Source: Clavaria fumosa (taxonomy: Eukaryota > Basidiomycota > Agaricomycetes > Agaricales > Clavariaceae). From it: a stretch of DNA of 64,000 nt. The notes below the pieces were generated by a model. It had not been told where the DNA came from. It did no database searches and saw only the letters and a list, made by a program, of their open reading frames with translations. Below are positions 34,401 through 45,499 of this stretch, in pieces. Every line of letters begins with the position of its first letter. Positions within the stretch are counted from its first letter, which is position 1. The DNA is taken from assembly GCA_951802425.1 (NCBI GenBank), contig OX637794.1, forward strand, positions 4,588,001-4,652,000, in the 5' to 3' direction. The translations under genes and the position numbers were made by a program.

Positions 34401-35239
34401 AAGTCCCTGTACTCCTCTGGAATGGAGAGGAGATCCTGGGGGGTGGTGTTGGGGATGTTGAATGAAGCGGAGGCCACATGCGCGGATTCGCTCAACAATG
34501 TCATGCCAAAGACTTGGGACCTGCGAAGTCCACAAGCCATGACGAACACAGCAGCATTCACAAAAGAAACCTTAGGTGCCTCCTGGAGAGACGGAGTAGA
34601 TGGAATGGTCAGAGATGGAGTCAAAGATGGAGACAGAAGCAGAGACTGAGATGGAGTCCGGGCTTGGTTCAGAGTTGCTGCAGATGACATTTGAACCAGA
34701 GTGCATGGAGCGGAGACAGACAGAGGGACAGAATGGAGAGTGCTGGCTGGTGCACCCTCCGGATCAGATTTCGGAGTTTTTTCCTCATTAGTAGATGGTC
34801 TGGGCTTTATCTGGCCAGTGGTCCAGTCAACCAGTGGGTTGTTTTGGAACAGCCAATTCATTCCCAAGATCACATCACTAGAGGGGTCAAGGTTGGTAAC
34901 TACACACAAGACGTCGGTCGGATCCATGGTGGAGAGCCGAATGGAGAGCCAGACCGCTTCAGTAACCCATATGGAGGTGGTCCCATTAATAAAAATGACC
35001 TCCCAGGGGGTCACCAGAGTTTTTGGAAGATGGAGGCAAGAGGCAAATTTGGCATCAATGAAACAAAGTTCAGTGCCAGAGTCTATCATTGCTTTGAATG
35101 GAGAAGGAATAGAAGGAGAGGAGGCAAGAAGAGAGAGAGAGCTATGAAAGGAAAGGGTATCGAGTATAGGTTTAGTACAATCGGAGTCGGAGCAGCCAGA
35201 GAGTCGTACTGTACTCTCTGGGCTGCTTAATCTTTTTTT
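31427..35239 (-). pseudogene. Gypsy 1 pol: protease, RT, RNase H, integrase, chromodomain
   Basis: One frame on the minus strand from the shift site at 35233-35239 to the stop at 31427. Domains in order: retropepsin with IDSGTELCFID (about 35085), RT with VIYLDNILIYSED (about 33850), RNase H (33550-33000), integrase with zinc-binding and core parts (32790-31900), chromodomain with LVRWTRYEGTKEETSW (about 31550). It is interrupted by five in-frame TGA (33797, 33635, 32954, 32210, 31760, lowest base given). Catalytic residues are altered: RT motif YLDD reads YLDN, and integrase SDRG reads SNHG. The copy must be inactive. All these changes fit C-to-T at CpG on one or the other strand. Confidence 0.93.
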
Positions 35240-36371
35240 GGCACAGAGTCATCTCAGTCGGAGGTGATTTGTGCAGAGCTGGCACTGGCCTGCAAGGTCC
35301 GCTTATGACACTCATTGGCCTTGTGTCCTGCTATTCCACAGAAGAGGCACAGATTATTATTGAAGCGCCATTGGTGCTCCTCTGGAGTCAGTTTCCCATC
35401 CTGACCCAGATGAGCCTTCTTAGTATCACTGGAGCCCTCAGCGGCCTTTGGAACAGAGTTCCCAGAAGTCGGACTGGAGTTCGCCAGACGCTTATCCAAT
35501 GGTTTCTCGGACTTGATATTAGCGCCAGAAGGGTTGGGGGACTTGGAACTATCTGAAGTCTCCTTTTTATTGGTGTTGTTAGGTGTCGGAGCCTTTGCAG
35601 AGTCCCTAGAGATCTCCTGCTGCCGAGCCCAATAACGGCCATCAATAGTGCTGGCTTGCTTGCAGAGTCCGCAGAGCGTGTCCGCGCGGTTAATGTGGGC
35701 CAGTTCATCCTTGATGCAGCTGGCAAGTCCCTTGTAGAACTGCCGTTGCAATGCGTACTCATCCCAATGAACAATGGACGCAAATCTGTTGAACAAAATG
35801 GTATATTTCGTCAACTTCTGGTCCTCACGCATCCGGAGGCGTTCGAGTTCGAACTCCGCCCTGCAGATTGCGTCGTACGGACCAAAGTTCTCTGTAAGTT
35901 GGGAAACAAACATCTTATAGTTCGAAAGAACCGGATGGCCTTCGCCATCCAGGATCATTGGTTCGAACCATTCCAGGGCAAAGCCCTGGAGAAAGGAAAG
36001 GACATAGCATACCTTGTGGGAGTCGGACTTGAATGCTCTTGGGCGATCAAGGAAATTTAACTGGCATTGGACCAAGAAGCTTTTCAACTTCTTAGCGTCT
36101 GAGCCATCAAAGGTATTGGGGTCACGTGGTTTAACCATCTCTGGGCACTTGTTGGCATTAATAATCTTCTGAAGAAGATGCGCCGGAGTTAGTTTGCACT
36201 CGGCTCGAGGTGTCGGAGGTTTATTTAGCTCATCATTGTCGTCAGTGACCGAGGGGTCTGACTCTTTGTCATGGTCCAGGGGTCCAGACACACTTGGAGT
36301 CAGAGTATTGTCAGCCAGTTCTGGGACATCAATGTCATCGGCAACAGGAGGTGGAAGTCGAGCACCAGATC
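35227..36371 (-). pseudogene. Gypsy 1 gag with CCHC knuckle and -1 shift site
   Basis: Retrotransposon Gag: a capsid-like part around KLKSFLVQCQLNFLDRPRAF and FALEWFEPMI, then a basic Lys/Ser linker and the zinc knuckle CLFCGIAGHKANEC. One TGA (35254-35256) lies five codons upstream of the A-run; the frame then reaches TAA at 35227-35229. Just before that TAA the heptamer A-AAA-AAA (35233-35239 on the plus strand as T7) sits in the correct phase for -1 slippage into pol. The native start is lost: the first residues are now read from the LTR of element 2 inserted at 36372. Confidence 0.88.
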
Positions 36372-36661
36372 TATCAGACTGGGTCTCACACAACTTAAGC
36401 GTAAGGTCATGACGACAATACTAAGATAAGGGGAAAAGAGTACAAAAAAGGAAAAGCGAAAGTACTTATAGCGAACGCTTCGGCACTTGCCGGCGTTCCC
36501 ACGCTCGGACCCTCGGATCACGTGATGCGCCCAGGCCCAGGTCATGTGATCTTACATGATAACATAATCCGACCCAGCCACAGGTCATGTGACCTTCCAA
36601 CAACCCTCCCCAGTTTCTCCACAACTGCACTTTGGGATGGCTTACATAAGCGATCCTAACA
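36372..36661 (-). repeat. Gypsy 2 3' LTR
   Basis: 290-bp repeat beginning TATCAGACTGGG and ending CGATCCTAACA on the plus strand, same length as its partner. Confidence 0.95.
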
Positions 36662-36672
36662 TCACCCCCCTC

Positions 36673-39600
36673 TTAAGGCTGGGCGTCCCGACCAGCTAGC
36701 TTGGCCTTGTCAGGGTGAGCAAGGAAGAAGTCCCAGAGAAGCAGTGCCACATTGGTGAGGTTCCGTCGTGGCTCCCAAGTGTTCTCCTCTACAGGGTATC
36801 CCAACCACTTCACCAGGTATCTCACTCCACGCCCCACCTTCTTAACATCAAGGATCGCCTCCACATCATACTCCAGGTGGTCATCATCAATCGTAGGGGG
36901 CAGAGGGGGAGGCAGGTTCTGGGAAGGGAAGGAAGGGGGGTGGTATGGTGTCAACAGCAACTCATTGAAGACCCGATGGATGCGCCAGGCCCGAGGGAGC
37001 TTGAGGCGATACCCAGCAGGTCCCACCTTCTCCTCAACTGCAAAGGGGCCTGCTCTCTTGTTGTCAAGCTTTTTACAGGGCCGGTCCATCTTCAAGTTTC
37101 TAGTATCCAGCCAGACCAGATCTCCCTCAGAGTACTCCCGACTTGGGCGTTTCCCCTTATCGTAGCTCTTCTTCATCGCTGCCACTGCTTTCTCCATTGC
37201 CTCCTTGGCTGCTCTTCGGGACTCCGTGAGCTTAGCCATCCACTCGTCCGCCGCCAGGTTCACCTCAGAAAGTGGCCGGAGCCCCCCATTCCATGGGTGT
37301 CATCCATAATCGAGGAAGAAAGGTGTCTGTCCTGTTGCTGAGTGCTCACGATTATTAAGAGCAAACTCCGCAGTGGACAACCATTCAGCCCAGTCATCCT
37401 GGAGATGGTCCACGTAAGCCCAGAGATAGATCTCCATCTCCTGGTTCGCCCGTTCCGTCTGTCCATCAGTCTGCGGATGAAAGGCAGTACTTGGATTTGC
37501 CTTTACCCAGATCATGGAGTAGAACTCCTTCATGAAGCGGGACACGAACTGGGACCCCCGGTCACTCACAACCTTGTGAGGGACTCCATGGTCACGAAAC
37601 ACTCGATCCTGGAGGAGACGCGCCGCTCCAAGTCCTGTGAGGTCGAGCCCGATCGCTTCGAGCAGTGTCCGTTTCGTGAATTTGTCGACAATAACAAGGA
37701 TGGCATTATGTCCACGGGAGAGGGGGAGGGGACCGACTATGTCCCATGAGATCACCGACCAGGGACCATCGGGCACCAGATGGGGGTGCAGTGGGGCAGC
37801 ACGCTTGGTACGGTCGGGCTTCGTCCGCTGGCATGTCTCACACCCCTGGGCATACCGATCCGCATCTTTTACCATGTCCGGCCACCAATAACCCTTCACT
37901 AGTGCTGCTCTCAACTTCCGGGGCCCAGGGTGTCCAGCAGCGGGGAGGTCATGCTCAAACTCGAGAACGGCCTCACGAGCTCCTAGGGGGACCCAGGTGA
38001 CTATCCCCTTTCGCCAGAGTCCAGCACGATCTCGTGTCCACTCATCATCAAGCTCCTCCGGCTTCTGTATGTGTACCGCGCTATTTTTCTGGAGTAGTGT
38101 CTCCATTTCCGATGTGAATGACACACGGACTTCCGTTTCCGGGAAAACCTGCACTGGTGCATCCTCCTCCACCATCTCTCCATAGTCTGGTCTCCGGGAG
38201 AGTGCATCTGCCTTTGTGTTCGACTTGCCAGTGCGATACTTTATCTCAAAGTCAAAGCACTGGAGCTCTCCAACCCAACGAACCTGCCTCGGCTTCAACT
38301 TCTGGGGCTTCCGGAAGTACTGGAGGTTTGCATGGTCCGTCCAGATCTCGATCATCTCCTCTGCTCCAATGAGGTATGCTCGCCACTCGCGAAGTGCCCG
38401 AATCACAGCCAAGAACTCCTTGTCGTACACATCGTAGTTCTTCTCAGCTGCAGTGAGGGCCTTGGAGATATAGTCAACAACTCTCCAGGTTCCATCCGTC
38501 TGCTGCTGCGAGAGCACTCCACCAGTTGCCAGGTTGCTTGCATCTGTCTCTACCTTCCATCTCCCTTTGTCCTGAGGCAGAGCCAAGACCGGGGCTGATA
38601 CGAGTGCCTGGCGGAGATCTCGGAAGGCTGCTTCCTCCTCCTCCTCCCATTTCCACAGAACATTCCCAGTCAGCTGGAAGAGTGGCTTTGCCTGGGCAGA
38701 AAGATTTGGGATGTGCTGGCGGAGGTAGTTCAGCATCCCATTGAACCTCTGGACATCCTTCACATTCTTAGGATGTGGCCAATCTCGGACTGCCACACCC
38801 TTGGCCGGATCATGCTCTAGTCTGTTGTGGGAGATCTTCATCCCCAGGAAGATGATCTCACTCTTCTCAAACTCGCATTTACTGAGTTTGAGACACAACC
38901 CATTCTCTCCAAACTTCCTCAAGACCCGATCCATCCAGTACCGGTGTGTAGCCAAGTCCTCTGCAAACACAATGACATCATCCACATAGGCCCTCACATG
39001 TCCTCCTGCAATCTCCTCCCTCAACACATGGTTCATGAAGCGTTGGAAGGTGGCAGGGGCATTCTGCAGTCCAAACCACATGACAGCTGGTTCGAAGAGT
39101 CCACGGGGTGTCAGGAAGGCGCAATGGTGCTGGTGCTCGGGCCAGACCTGCATAGATGGGAAACCTCCCTTTGCATCAATCTTAGAGTAGATCGACGCTC
39201 CTTTAAGCACATCCACTGTGTCTCGGATGCGGGGGAGGGGGTACTTGTCCTTGATCAGGTGTGCATTCAGCCTCGAGTAGTCGATGATTGGCCGCAGTTT
39301 GTCCTTCTCATGTTTGAAGAAGAAGGGGCTGGCATACGGGGATTTCGAGGGCCGCATTCGTCCAGAAGCAAGCTGCTCATCCACCCAACGGTTCATCTCC
39401 ACCATCTCCTGCCGTGTCAAAGAATACAGCTTGGAGGAGAGGTGCTCAGGGTCCTTTTTGAACTCGATCTTAATATCGAAGTCTGGTCGGGAGTGGGGAA
39501 GTTCATCCCACTTTGCTTCACTAAACACCAAAGGGTAGCGGCTGGGCCAATCGGGGGTAGGGCCAGAGTTGGGAAAACGGGTGTCCAGAATACTCGTGGA

Positions 39601-41103
39601 TGCGAGGGTACTCGTTTTCAGGGGTGCAGGGGCTCGAGGGGATGGGGAACACTGTGGGGGGCAGCGGGTAAGGCTCAGCTCTGCCTTCTGCCAGTTGATA
39701 TCCGGGTTATGCCGCTTGAGCCAGTCATGCCCAAGGATGACCTTGTGGGACTGGGTCTTTCCCAGCAGAAAGTGGATCCGCTCCTGGTGGTCACCAACTC
39801 TCACCAGCACCTCTATCCCATATCGGACCTTTCCATCCCTGTCCTGTGTCCCATCCACATTATACATGGTGATTGGGTTCAGCAGGAGAGATGGCTCCAG
39901 TCCCACTCCTTTCGCCCACTCCAAATCCATGAAGCAGTTGGTGCACCCTGAGTCGACAAGGGCCTTCATTGTGGTCCCTTTGCCAGTGCTGAAAGCCTCC
40001 AAGTGCACCTGGATGGCTAGCTCTCGTGGCACATGTTTCCGCACTTCTGGCCGCACTCTGGTTAGGCGCTCTGCCAGTCTCACTTCCTCCTTCACCTCAG
40101 CCCCAATTCGGGTATGTCTCTGCTGCAAGATAGTATATCGGGGTATACTTGCAGCAGGCACAGGGACGGAAAGGGGGCTGGCACACTTCTTCTCCCCAGT
40201 GGGAGTCCTCCTCTCTCTCTCACACAGCTCTATGCAGGCTCGGAGCTGTGCAATCTCTTTCTCATATCCCTCTGCCATTTGGGGGGCACATGGTGCTGCC
40301 CGGTTTTGGGCCCTTGGGACCTGCAGACGCGTATCAGGCAGGGGGCAGAAACGGACAGCATGGCCAGTCTGGTGGCATCGGAAACAACATCTCTCATCAG
40401 CAGGGGCCCATCCTCGGGCCATGGCCACATCTGGAGTACACAGCAGAGGGGTCACAAGAGGTCGCGAAACGGTCACGGCAGGTCACGGTAGGGTTGCGGT
40501 GGGTCGCGGTGTCCGTTCCGTGAGTATCCCATCCAGTTGCCTTTGCTGGGCATCAAGCCTCTCAGCCAGCACCTTCCATTCTCCATATGTCTCTGGCATC
40601 GGGGAGACACCATAGATTCTCTCCACCAACCTCCTACTCAGGTTCAACTCCAGCCAATGGACTAGGATTCCTGAGTCCTTCTCTGCACTCAACTTCGCCC
40701 GTCGGGACAGCGTCTCGAATTTCGCGAAGAACTCTGGTGCTGTCATGGCACCCTGTTTCAGCCCTGCAATATCGGCAAGGGCAGTCGCATGGTCATTCGG
40801 GTCATCGAATGCGCGCTTCATCTCCTCCACAAACTCTGCCCAGGTTCTGGCCTTGCCACTACCCAGGATCTCTTCTGCCTTCATATTCGCCCACTCTGCA
40901 GCGAATCCTTCTCCAGTAATTTTGCTCAGAGCAAAAAGGACCTTCACCAGGTCCACAGCATAGACAGTCGGGTTCGCCATAAACAGGAGGCGAAGGGATC
41001 GGAGGAACATACGGAAGTTCCTTTTCTGCCCATCAAAGGGGGCAACAGATAGGTCAAGCCTCATAGGTTGGGCTACAGGCGGGGCGACATGGTCTGCCAT
41101 CAC
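36673..41103 (-). pseudogene. Gypsy 2 gag-pol polyprotein, open except for two TGA codons
   Basis: A single frame of 1477 codons from ATG 41103. It contains Gag (to about 40480), CCHC knuckle CCFRCHQTGHAVRFC, protease LVDSGCTNCFM, RT with YVDDVIVFAED, RNase H with VETDASNLATGG, and integrase with intact SDRGSQF and DGQTERANQE. It ends with a chromodomain (RYLVKWLGYPVEENTWEP). The only stops are TGA at 40483-40485 (LPxPAV) and 37300-37302 (DYGxHPWNG); CGA (Arg) fits both places. All catalytic motifs seen are intact. Gag and pol share one frame here, unlike element 1, which uses a shift. Readthrough or a less mutated sister copy elsewhere could supply function. Confidence 0.95.
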
Positions 41104-41674
41104 AGGCCCTGGATGCTGTAAATAAAGTTCCAGGCCTTGGGCACTCAGGATTTCTTCGATCTCTTAACAGTCCTGTCCTCTTAGGCTGCTCTTCTGTGTA
41201 CTTATGTACCTATAGAACTCTTATTCTATGAAACTTTTGTTAACGTGGGGCCCAAATGGTGTCCCAGGTGGTCACTCCACAACTCCTAATGAGTTGCCCG
41301 TGCGCCCTTCTGACAATGGTCACAGAGCAAGGGCCCTGTCCACTGGACCAGGAAACTACAGAAAGACTATGTAGGGGCCTTTCCTTGCCCTGTACACTAC
41401 ACGATTCACTGGTACGTAGCTGTAAAACAAAGTTCCGGGCCTTGGGCACTCGGTATCACTTGGGGAGGGTCACAGTTGACTTCCTCTGGGTCTGGTCACA
41501 TGTATCTACACACAGTAAAAATTTCGCGCGGTTCTGTTACACACCGCAGGCAGGGTAAAGGAGAAGAGGATGATAGGGGCTGAGCTGTGACAACGTGTCA
41601 CAGTTTGAAATTAAGGGTCCAGGCTAGCCGGGTTAGGACACGGGGCTAGGGCGGACAGGCGGATCTTAGTATTA
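41104..41674 (-). other. Gypsy 2 5' leader
   Basis: 570 bp between the 5' LTR and the gag ATG without a coding frame. Two diverged copies of a roughly 40-bp word (AAAGTTCCRGGCCTTGGGCA) occur at about 41125 and 41425. The primer-binding site next to the LTR was not recognised. Confidence 0.6.
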
Positions 41675-41964
41675 TATCAGACTGGGTCTCACACAACTTA
41701 AGCGTAAGGTCATGACGACAATACTAAGATAAGGGGAAAAGAGTACAAAAAAGGAAAAGCGAAAGTACTTATAGCAAACGCTTCGGCACTTGCCGGCGTT
41801 CCCACGCTCGGACCCTCGGATCACGTGATGCGCCCAGGCCCAGGTCATGTGATCTTACATGATTACATAATCCGACCCAGCCACAGGTCATGTGACCTTC
41901 CAACAACCCTCCCCAGTTTCTCCACAACTGCACTTTGGGATGGCTTACATAAGCGATCCTAACA
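41675..41964 (-). repeat. Gypsy 2 5' LTR
   Basis: 290-bp partner of 36372-36661 with two substitutions. Confidence 0.95.
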
Positions 41965-42022
41965 AGATCATGTCATAGGCATTGTTATGTTTGTATATAC
42001 GAGGTTTGAAGTTCAAATATAC

Positions 42023-42754
42023 TGTCACAGTCCTATCAGGTTAGTAGCAAAAGGGGTTAATGGAATGGGGCAGAGATGTTTTATCAGAGTCCTATCAGAG
42101 TCTGATATCAGAGAAATGGAGAAGCAAACAGAGAAGAAGGAGACTTGTGGGACTGCAGCCTCAACATATGTGTTGTGCCACCATGTATATATGTGTCCCT
42201 ATTTATCAAACAGAAACAATACCCAAGAGAGAATCAGAATGAAAGTCAAACTCCAAAGTTGATCGGAGTCTGTCGGAGTTGCTCAGAGTTGGTCAGATGA
42301 CATGGAGAATGTCGAGGACGATGAGGATGAAAGCTCAGAGATATTTAGGATCAAGAGACATTAATATTCGAACTGAGGGGCAGGGAGATACAGGTGGGAA
42401 CTTATACTGCAAGGACAGAGTATAGGAGTAATGTGAAACAATGTACATATCAAATTACTAGGAGAGTTTCACCACAAGTGCCTGTGCAATTTTCATGGAA
42501 CAAAGAAATAACAACAAAAATAACTCCCATGGGTCAAGGGTATCCTCTCAATGGTAAACAGAACGAGGGGATGGAGGGAGAAGGTTCTAGAACAGAGTCC
42601 AAAAGGTCCAAAGTACGGTGGAACGGAGTCCGAAGAAGGCATGGAGCAGAGGATGCAGAGTTATGAAGGGGCAGATCGGAGATGGCCAGAGTTGGTGTGG
42701 AGTCTGGAGTCTGGAGTGGGGATTGTGCTTATGTGATCGGATGGGGTCATAACA
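42023..42754 (-). repeat. Gypsy 1 5' LTR
   Basis: 732-bp partner of 29091-29802, followed by the GTTAC duplication. It carries more TG/CA where the other copy has CG. Confidence 0.93.
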
Positions 42755-43098
42755 GTTACTATCTTTGATCCCGGCAGCTAGTTATGCCCAGGACTCGTAG
42801 TATATAAGCCCTGTACTTTCATAGTTCATCCAGCAGTCCGGATACTTCATTTACACCCTCGTCTGTAATTTACCTGTTATCTCTTCTCATTGTCTGGACA
42901 CAAGTCCAACCTGATCATCTCCATCTGGAAACTATTTTCTGACATTCCATAACTCTGAAAACCGGGACACTCAGACTATGTAGGGGTGTCATTTCAATAC
43001 ATTCACCAAGTCCCACCCGAACCCCGAAGTCCAAATTCTGGCAGGCCCAGAATCCCGACTTTGCTCTGCCCTCTGACCCTCCAAGCACAATCATAACA
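42755..43098 (+). mobile_element. Gypsy element 3: right part of its 5' LTR
   Basis: Continues the LTR broken at 29090. A TATA motif GTATATAAGCC lies near 42800 and the LTR ends in ATCATAACA at 43098, followed by GTGTATCC. With the left part the LTR is about 740 bp. No 3' LTR of this element is visible. Confidence 0.65.
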
Positions 43099-43137
43099 GT
43101 GTATCCAGACTGACACCTTTGTAGTCCTCCAATCAAT

Positions 43138-44261
43138 ATGTCCTCAGAACAACCCTGTCATAGCACCTGCCTAAACCCAGTCTGTAGTCGACCCCTGTCC
43201 CCCAGGGAACCGGAGGCCGATGCCCCACTCGCCATAACTCTGAGTGAAGTCTCGTCTCCCGATGTCACTACCCCAACCAGCCGAGACCCCGCAGCAGCCC
43301 CGCCCAATCTTGCTGAAGCCATCCAAGCCCTCGCAGAGTCCACTAAGAACAAAGGCTCGTCACAGTCGAGAGTTAGGGACCCCGAACCCTTTGACAGGTC
43401 CGACCCCCACAAACTCCATAGTTTTCTGGTCCAATGCAAATTAAATTTCCAGGACTGGCTGAACAACTTCCAGAGGGACTCGGTAAAGGTCAATTTCGCC
43501 ATCTCCTTCCTCCAAAGTACAGCCCTTGAATGGTTTGAACTGGCCCTCCTCAGAGAAGCTCCAGAAGAAGATTGGCTTGAAGACTGGGGCCTGTTCCTTC
43601 AGGAACTCAAACACAATTTTGGCCCCTTTGACTCGACTGGAGACGTGGAAGCAGAGATTGACCATCTCCACATGAAGGACTCGCACCGTGTCACCAAGTA
43701 CAATGTCGAGTTCAACTGCATTTCCGCACGCCTTCACTAGGACGAAGCCGCACTCCGCCACAACTATTACCATGGCCTCCCAAACCGGATCAAGGATGAA
43801 ATTGCCTGGATCGGGAAACTGACCTCGCTTCCGGAACTCCGGAAGCTCACCAACGACATCGACCGATGTTACTGGGAACGTCGTGGGGAGCTTACACACG
43901 AGGCTCTGAAGGGGGATAACTCCTCAAAATCCGAGAAAAAGCCCCAGAATCAGAATCAGAACCACTCCAGACAGTCCGGGGCAAATAAGTCCAGAAAATC
44001 GAATTCCGGTAATTCGCTGAGTTCTTCCAACCAGGCGAAGAAGTCTGATCCCCTCAAAGGAAAGATCAGTGAAGAAGGGAAGTTAACCCCGGAAGAGCGC
44101 CAGTGGTGCTTTGATAATAATTTGTGCCTAGTTTGCGGAGGCACTGGACATGTCACGAAGGACTGTCCGAAGACCACCTGCAATCAGAAGGGTAAGGCAC
44201 GCATGGCTGCAACTTCCAAACTGCAGTCCGAAGCCAAACCTAAGGCAGCAAAAAACTCATA
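43138..44261 (+). pseudogene. Gypsy element 3 gag
   Basis: The frame from ATG 43138 encodes a Gag close in layout to that of element 1: FDRSDPHKLHSFLVQCKLNF, ALEWFELALL, and a CCHC knuckle CLVCGGTGHVTKDC near 44125. It has one in-frame TAG at 43738-43740 where Trp (TGG) is usual. It reads to TAA at about 44260. Confidence 0.85.
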
Positions 44262-44419
44262 AGCAGCCCTTTGAACTCCGCATAGCTGGAGGGTTGCTCC
44301 GAAGCAGCCTGTGTGACTTATGAGTTTCGCCTCGGTGCATCCGCCATTTCTGACCCTGCTGACTCTCTGTACATTAATTTGACTGCACCAAATTTATCTG
44401 GTTCCCATACATCTGCACC

Positions 44420-44831
44420 CTGATTGACTTGGGGTCTTCACATTCATTTATAAATCCGAAATTTGTCCAGGAACACCAACTCTGCACATTCCCAATCCTG
44501 CCCCGAAAACTCCTCTTGTTCGATGGATCATCAACATCCATTGTATCAACCCAAGTGACTCTCCCGATCTGTTTCCTGACCAGAGAAACCTTTAAGGTGA
44601 AACTCCTGGTTGCCCTGATGATGGATTGCTCCACTGTCCTCAGATACAACTGGCTCACCCACTACAACCCATCGATTGACTGGGCCAAGAGCACTATCAG
44701 TTTCCGAACACTGGGGAGGTTGATGGTGGGTAATGGATGGTTGTCTCAGAGGTGGATGAGTAGAAGGTTCATAGCATATGTCCCATGCCACCTGTTCTCA
44801 GAGCTGCTGTGCAAGCTCAAACTTTTTTCAT
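44420..44831 (+). pseudogene. Gypsy element 3 protease/pol fragment
   Basis: A retropepsin-like segment, DLGSSHSFINPKFVQEH, has the catalytic DSG changed to DLG, and CSTVLRYNWLTHYNPSIDWA follows. The frame ends soon after and no RT is found, so the element is truncated here. Confidence 0.75.
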
Positions 44832-45499
44832 AGTTGGCTGTGCTACAACTACAACTGTTTAGAAAACCTTGCCATTTTGTGACTCTGACATGAAATGAAT
44901 CCAATAAATCAATAAAATACCCTCATCATTAAATTGTGCTGTGCCTTCACTCCTCCAGCTCTCTTATGATCCTTAATCACACCAGGAATGTGAAAACATG
45001 AGAAAAGCATGTCATCTTGATATCAGTTGTGTGAGATGAAGGGCATTCACCCATTTGTACTGTACAAATTGAAATGGGTGAATGCCCTTTGTCTCAAAAA
45101 TTGTACTTTGCTGTGTTATTAAACAGTATTGTAGTTTTTGTCTCATTTGGGTAAGGTTAGCAAGGTATCATGTAAGCTTGATTTTCACAATTGTTCCACA
45201 AACAGCCATGAAGCAACATTGTGGACAGACATCAGAAACAACAGGTCATTCCACTCCTTTGGCACCTTCATTGACCTTCCTAGGATGCCTCAAAGACTCT
45301 ATTTGGGCCTGGTTGAAAGATATTTTGTGCAGGCATTGTTCCAATACAATGGAGAACCTGAAGAAGAAACTGTCATCTTTTAATCTAACCTCAATTTTAT
45401 CCTCCCAGGCTCAAAGTTTGGGCCAAACTTTTGAGGAGCTGAAGACAGCTTTAGACTTGAGTGACCACACCCCTCTTGGAGAAGCAGACTTTCAAAGGA
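44832..45499. other. Mobile-element debris with a palindrome
   Basis: No intact gene. Weak plus-strand reading (about 45345-45500) may be the N-terminal part of the TET/JBP relic that follows. A near-perfect inverted repeat lies at 45033-45095. Confidence 0.45.
45033..45095. repeat. Near-perfect palindrome with 25-bp arms
   Basis: The left arm contains GGGCATTCACCCATTT and the right arm AAATGGGTGAATGCCC. Arms are about 25 bp each with two mismatches around a 13-bp centre containing TGTACA. It would form a stable hairpin; it could be a tiny MITE or an element end. Confidence 0.85.

Larger units (their letters stand above)
36372..41964 (-). mobile_element. Gypsy element 2: complete young Ty3/gypsy chromovirus, 5593 bp
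   Basis: Direct LTRs of 290 bp (36372-36661 and 41675-41964) are flanked by the exact 5-bp duplication AGATC (36367-36371 and 41965-41969). The LTRs differ at only two positions by eye: a G/A in GCGAAC versus GCAAAC (a CpG transition) and an A/T. A polypurine tract (minus strand AAGAGGGGGGTGA) abuts the 3' LTR. It encodes one gag-pol frame on the minus strand and sits at the gag start of element 1. Confidence 0.96.
29091..42754 (-). mobile_element. Gypsy element 1: Ty3/gypsy chromovirus, 13.7 kb including a nested element
   Basis: Direct LTRs at 29091-29802 (712 bp) and 42023-42754 (732 bp) both start TGTCAC and end GGTCATAACA. They are flanked by the exact 5-bp duplication GTTAC (29086-29090 and 42755-42759). 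The genes run on the minus strand: gag, then protease, RT, RNase H, integrase and chromodomain (31427-36371). A purine-rich tract (minus strand AAAAGGGGGGATAC) abuts the left LTR, as expected for the 3' end. Removing element 2 plus one copy of its target duplication leaves about 8.1 kb. The LTRs differ mostly by transitions and one 20-bp indel. Confidence 0.95.

Noticed and set aside
38827..40615. Long plus-strand frames (374 and 348 codons) across gypsy 2 pol
   Set aside because: They are shadows of the conserved gag-pol frame on the minus strand and show no domain.
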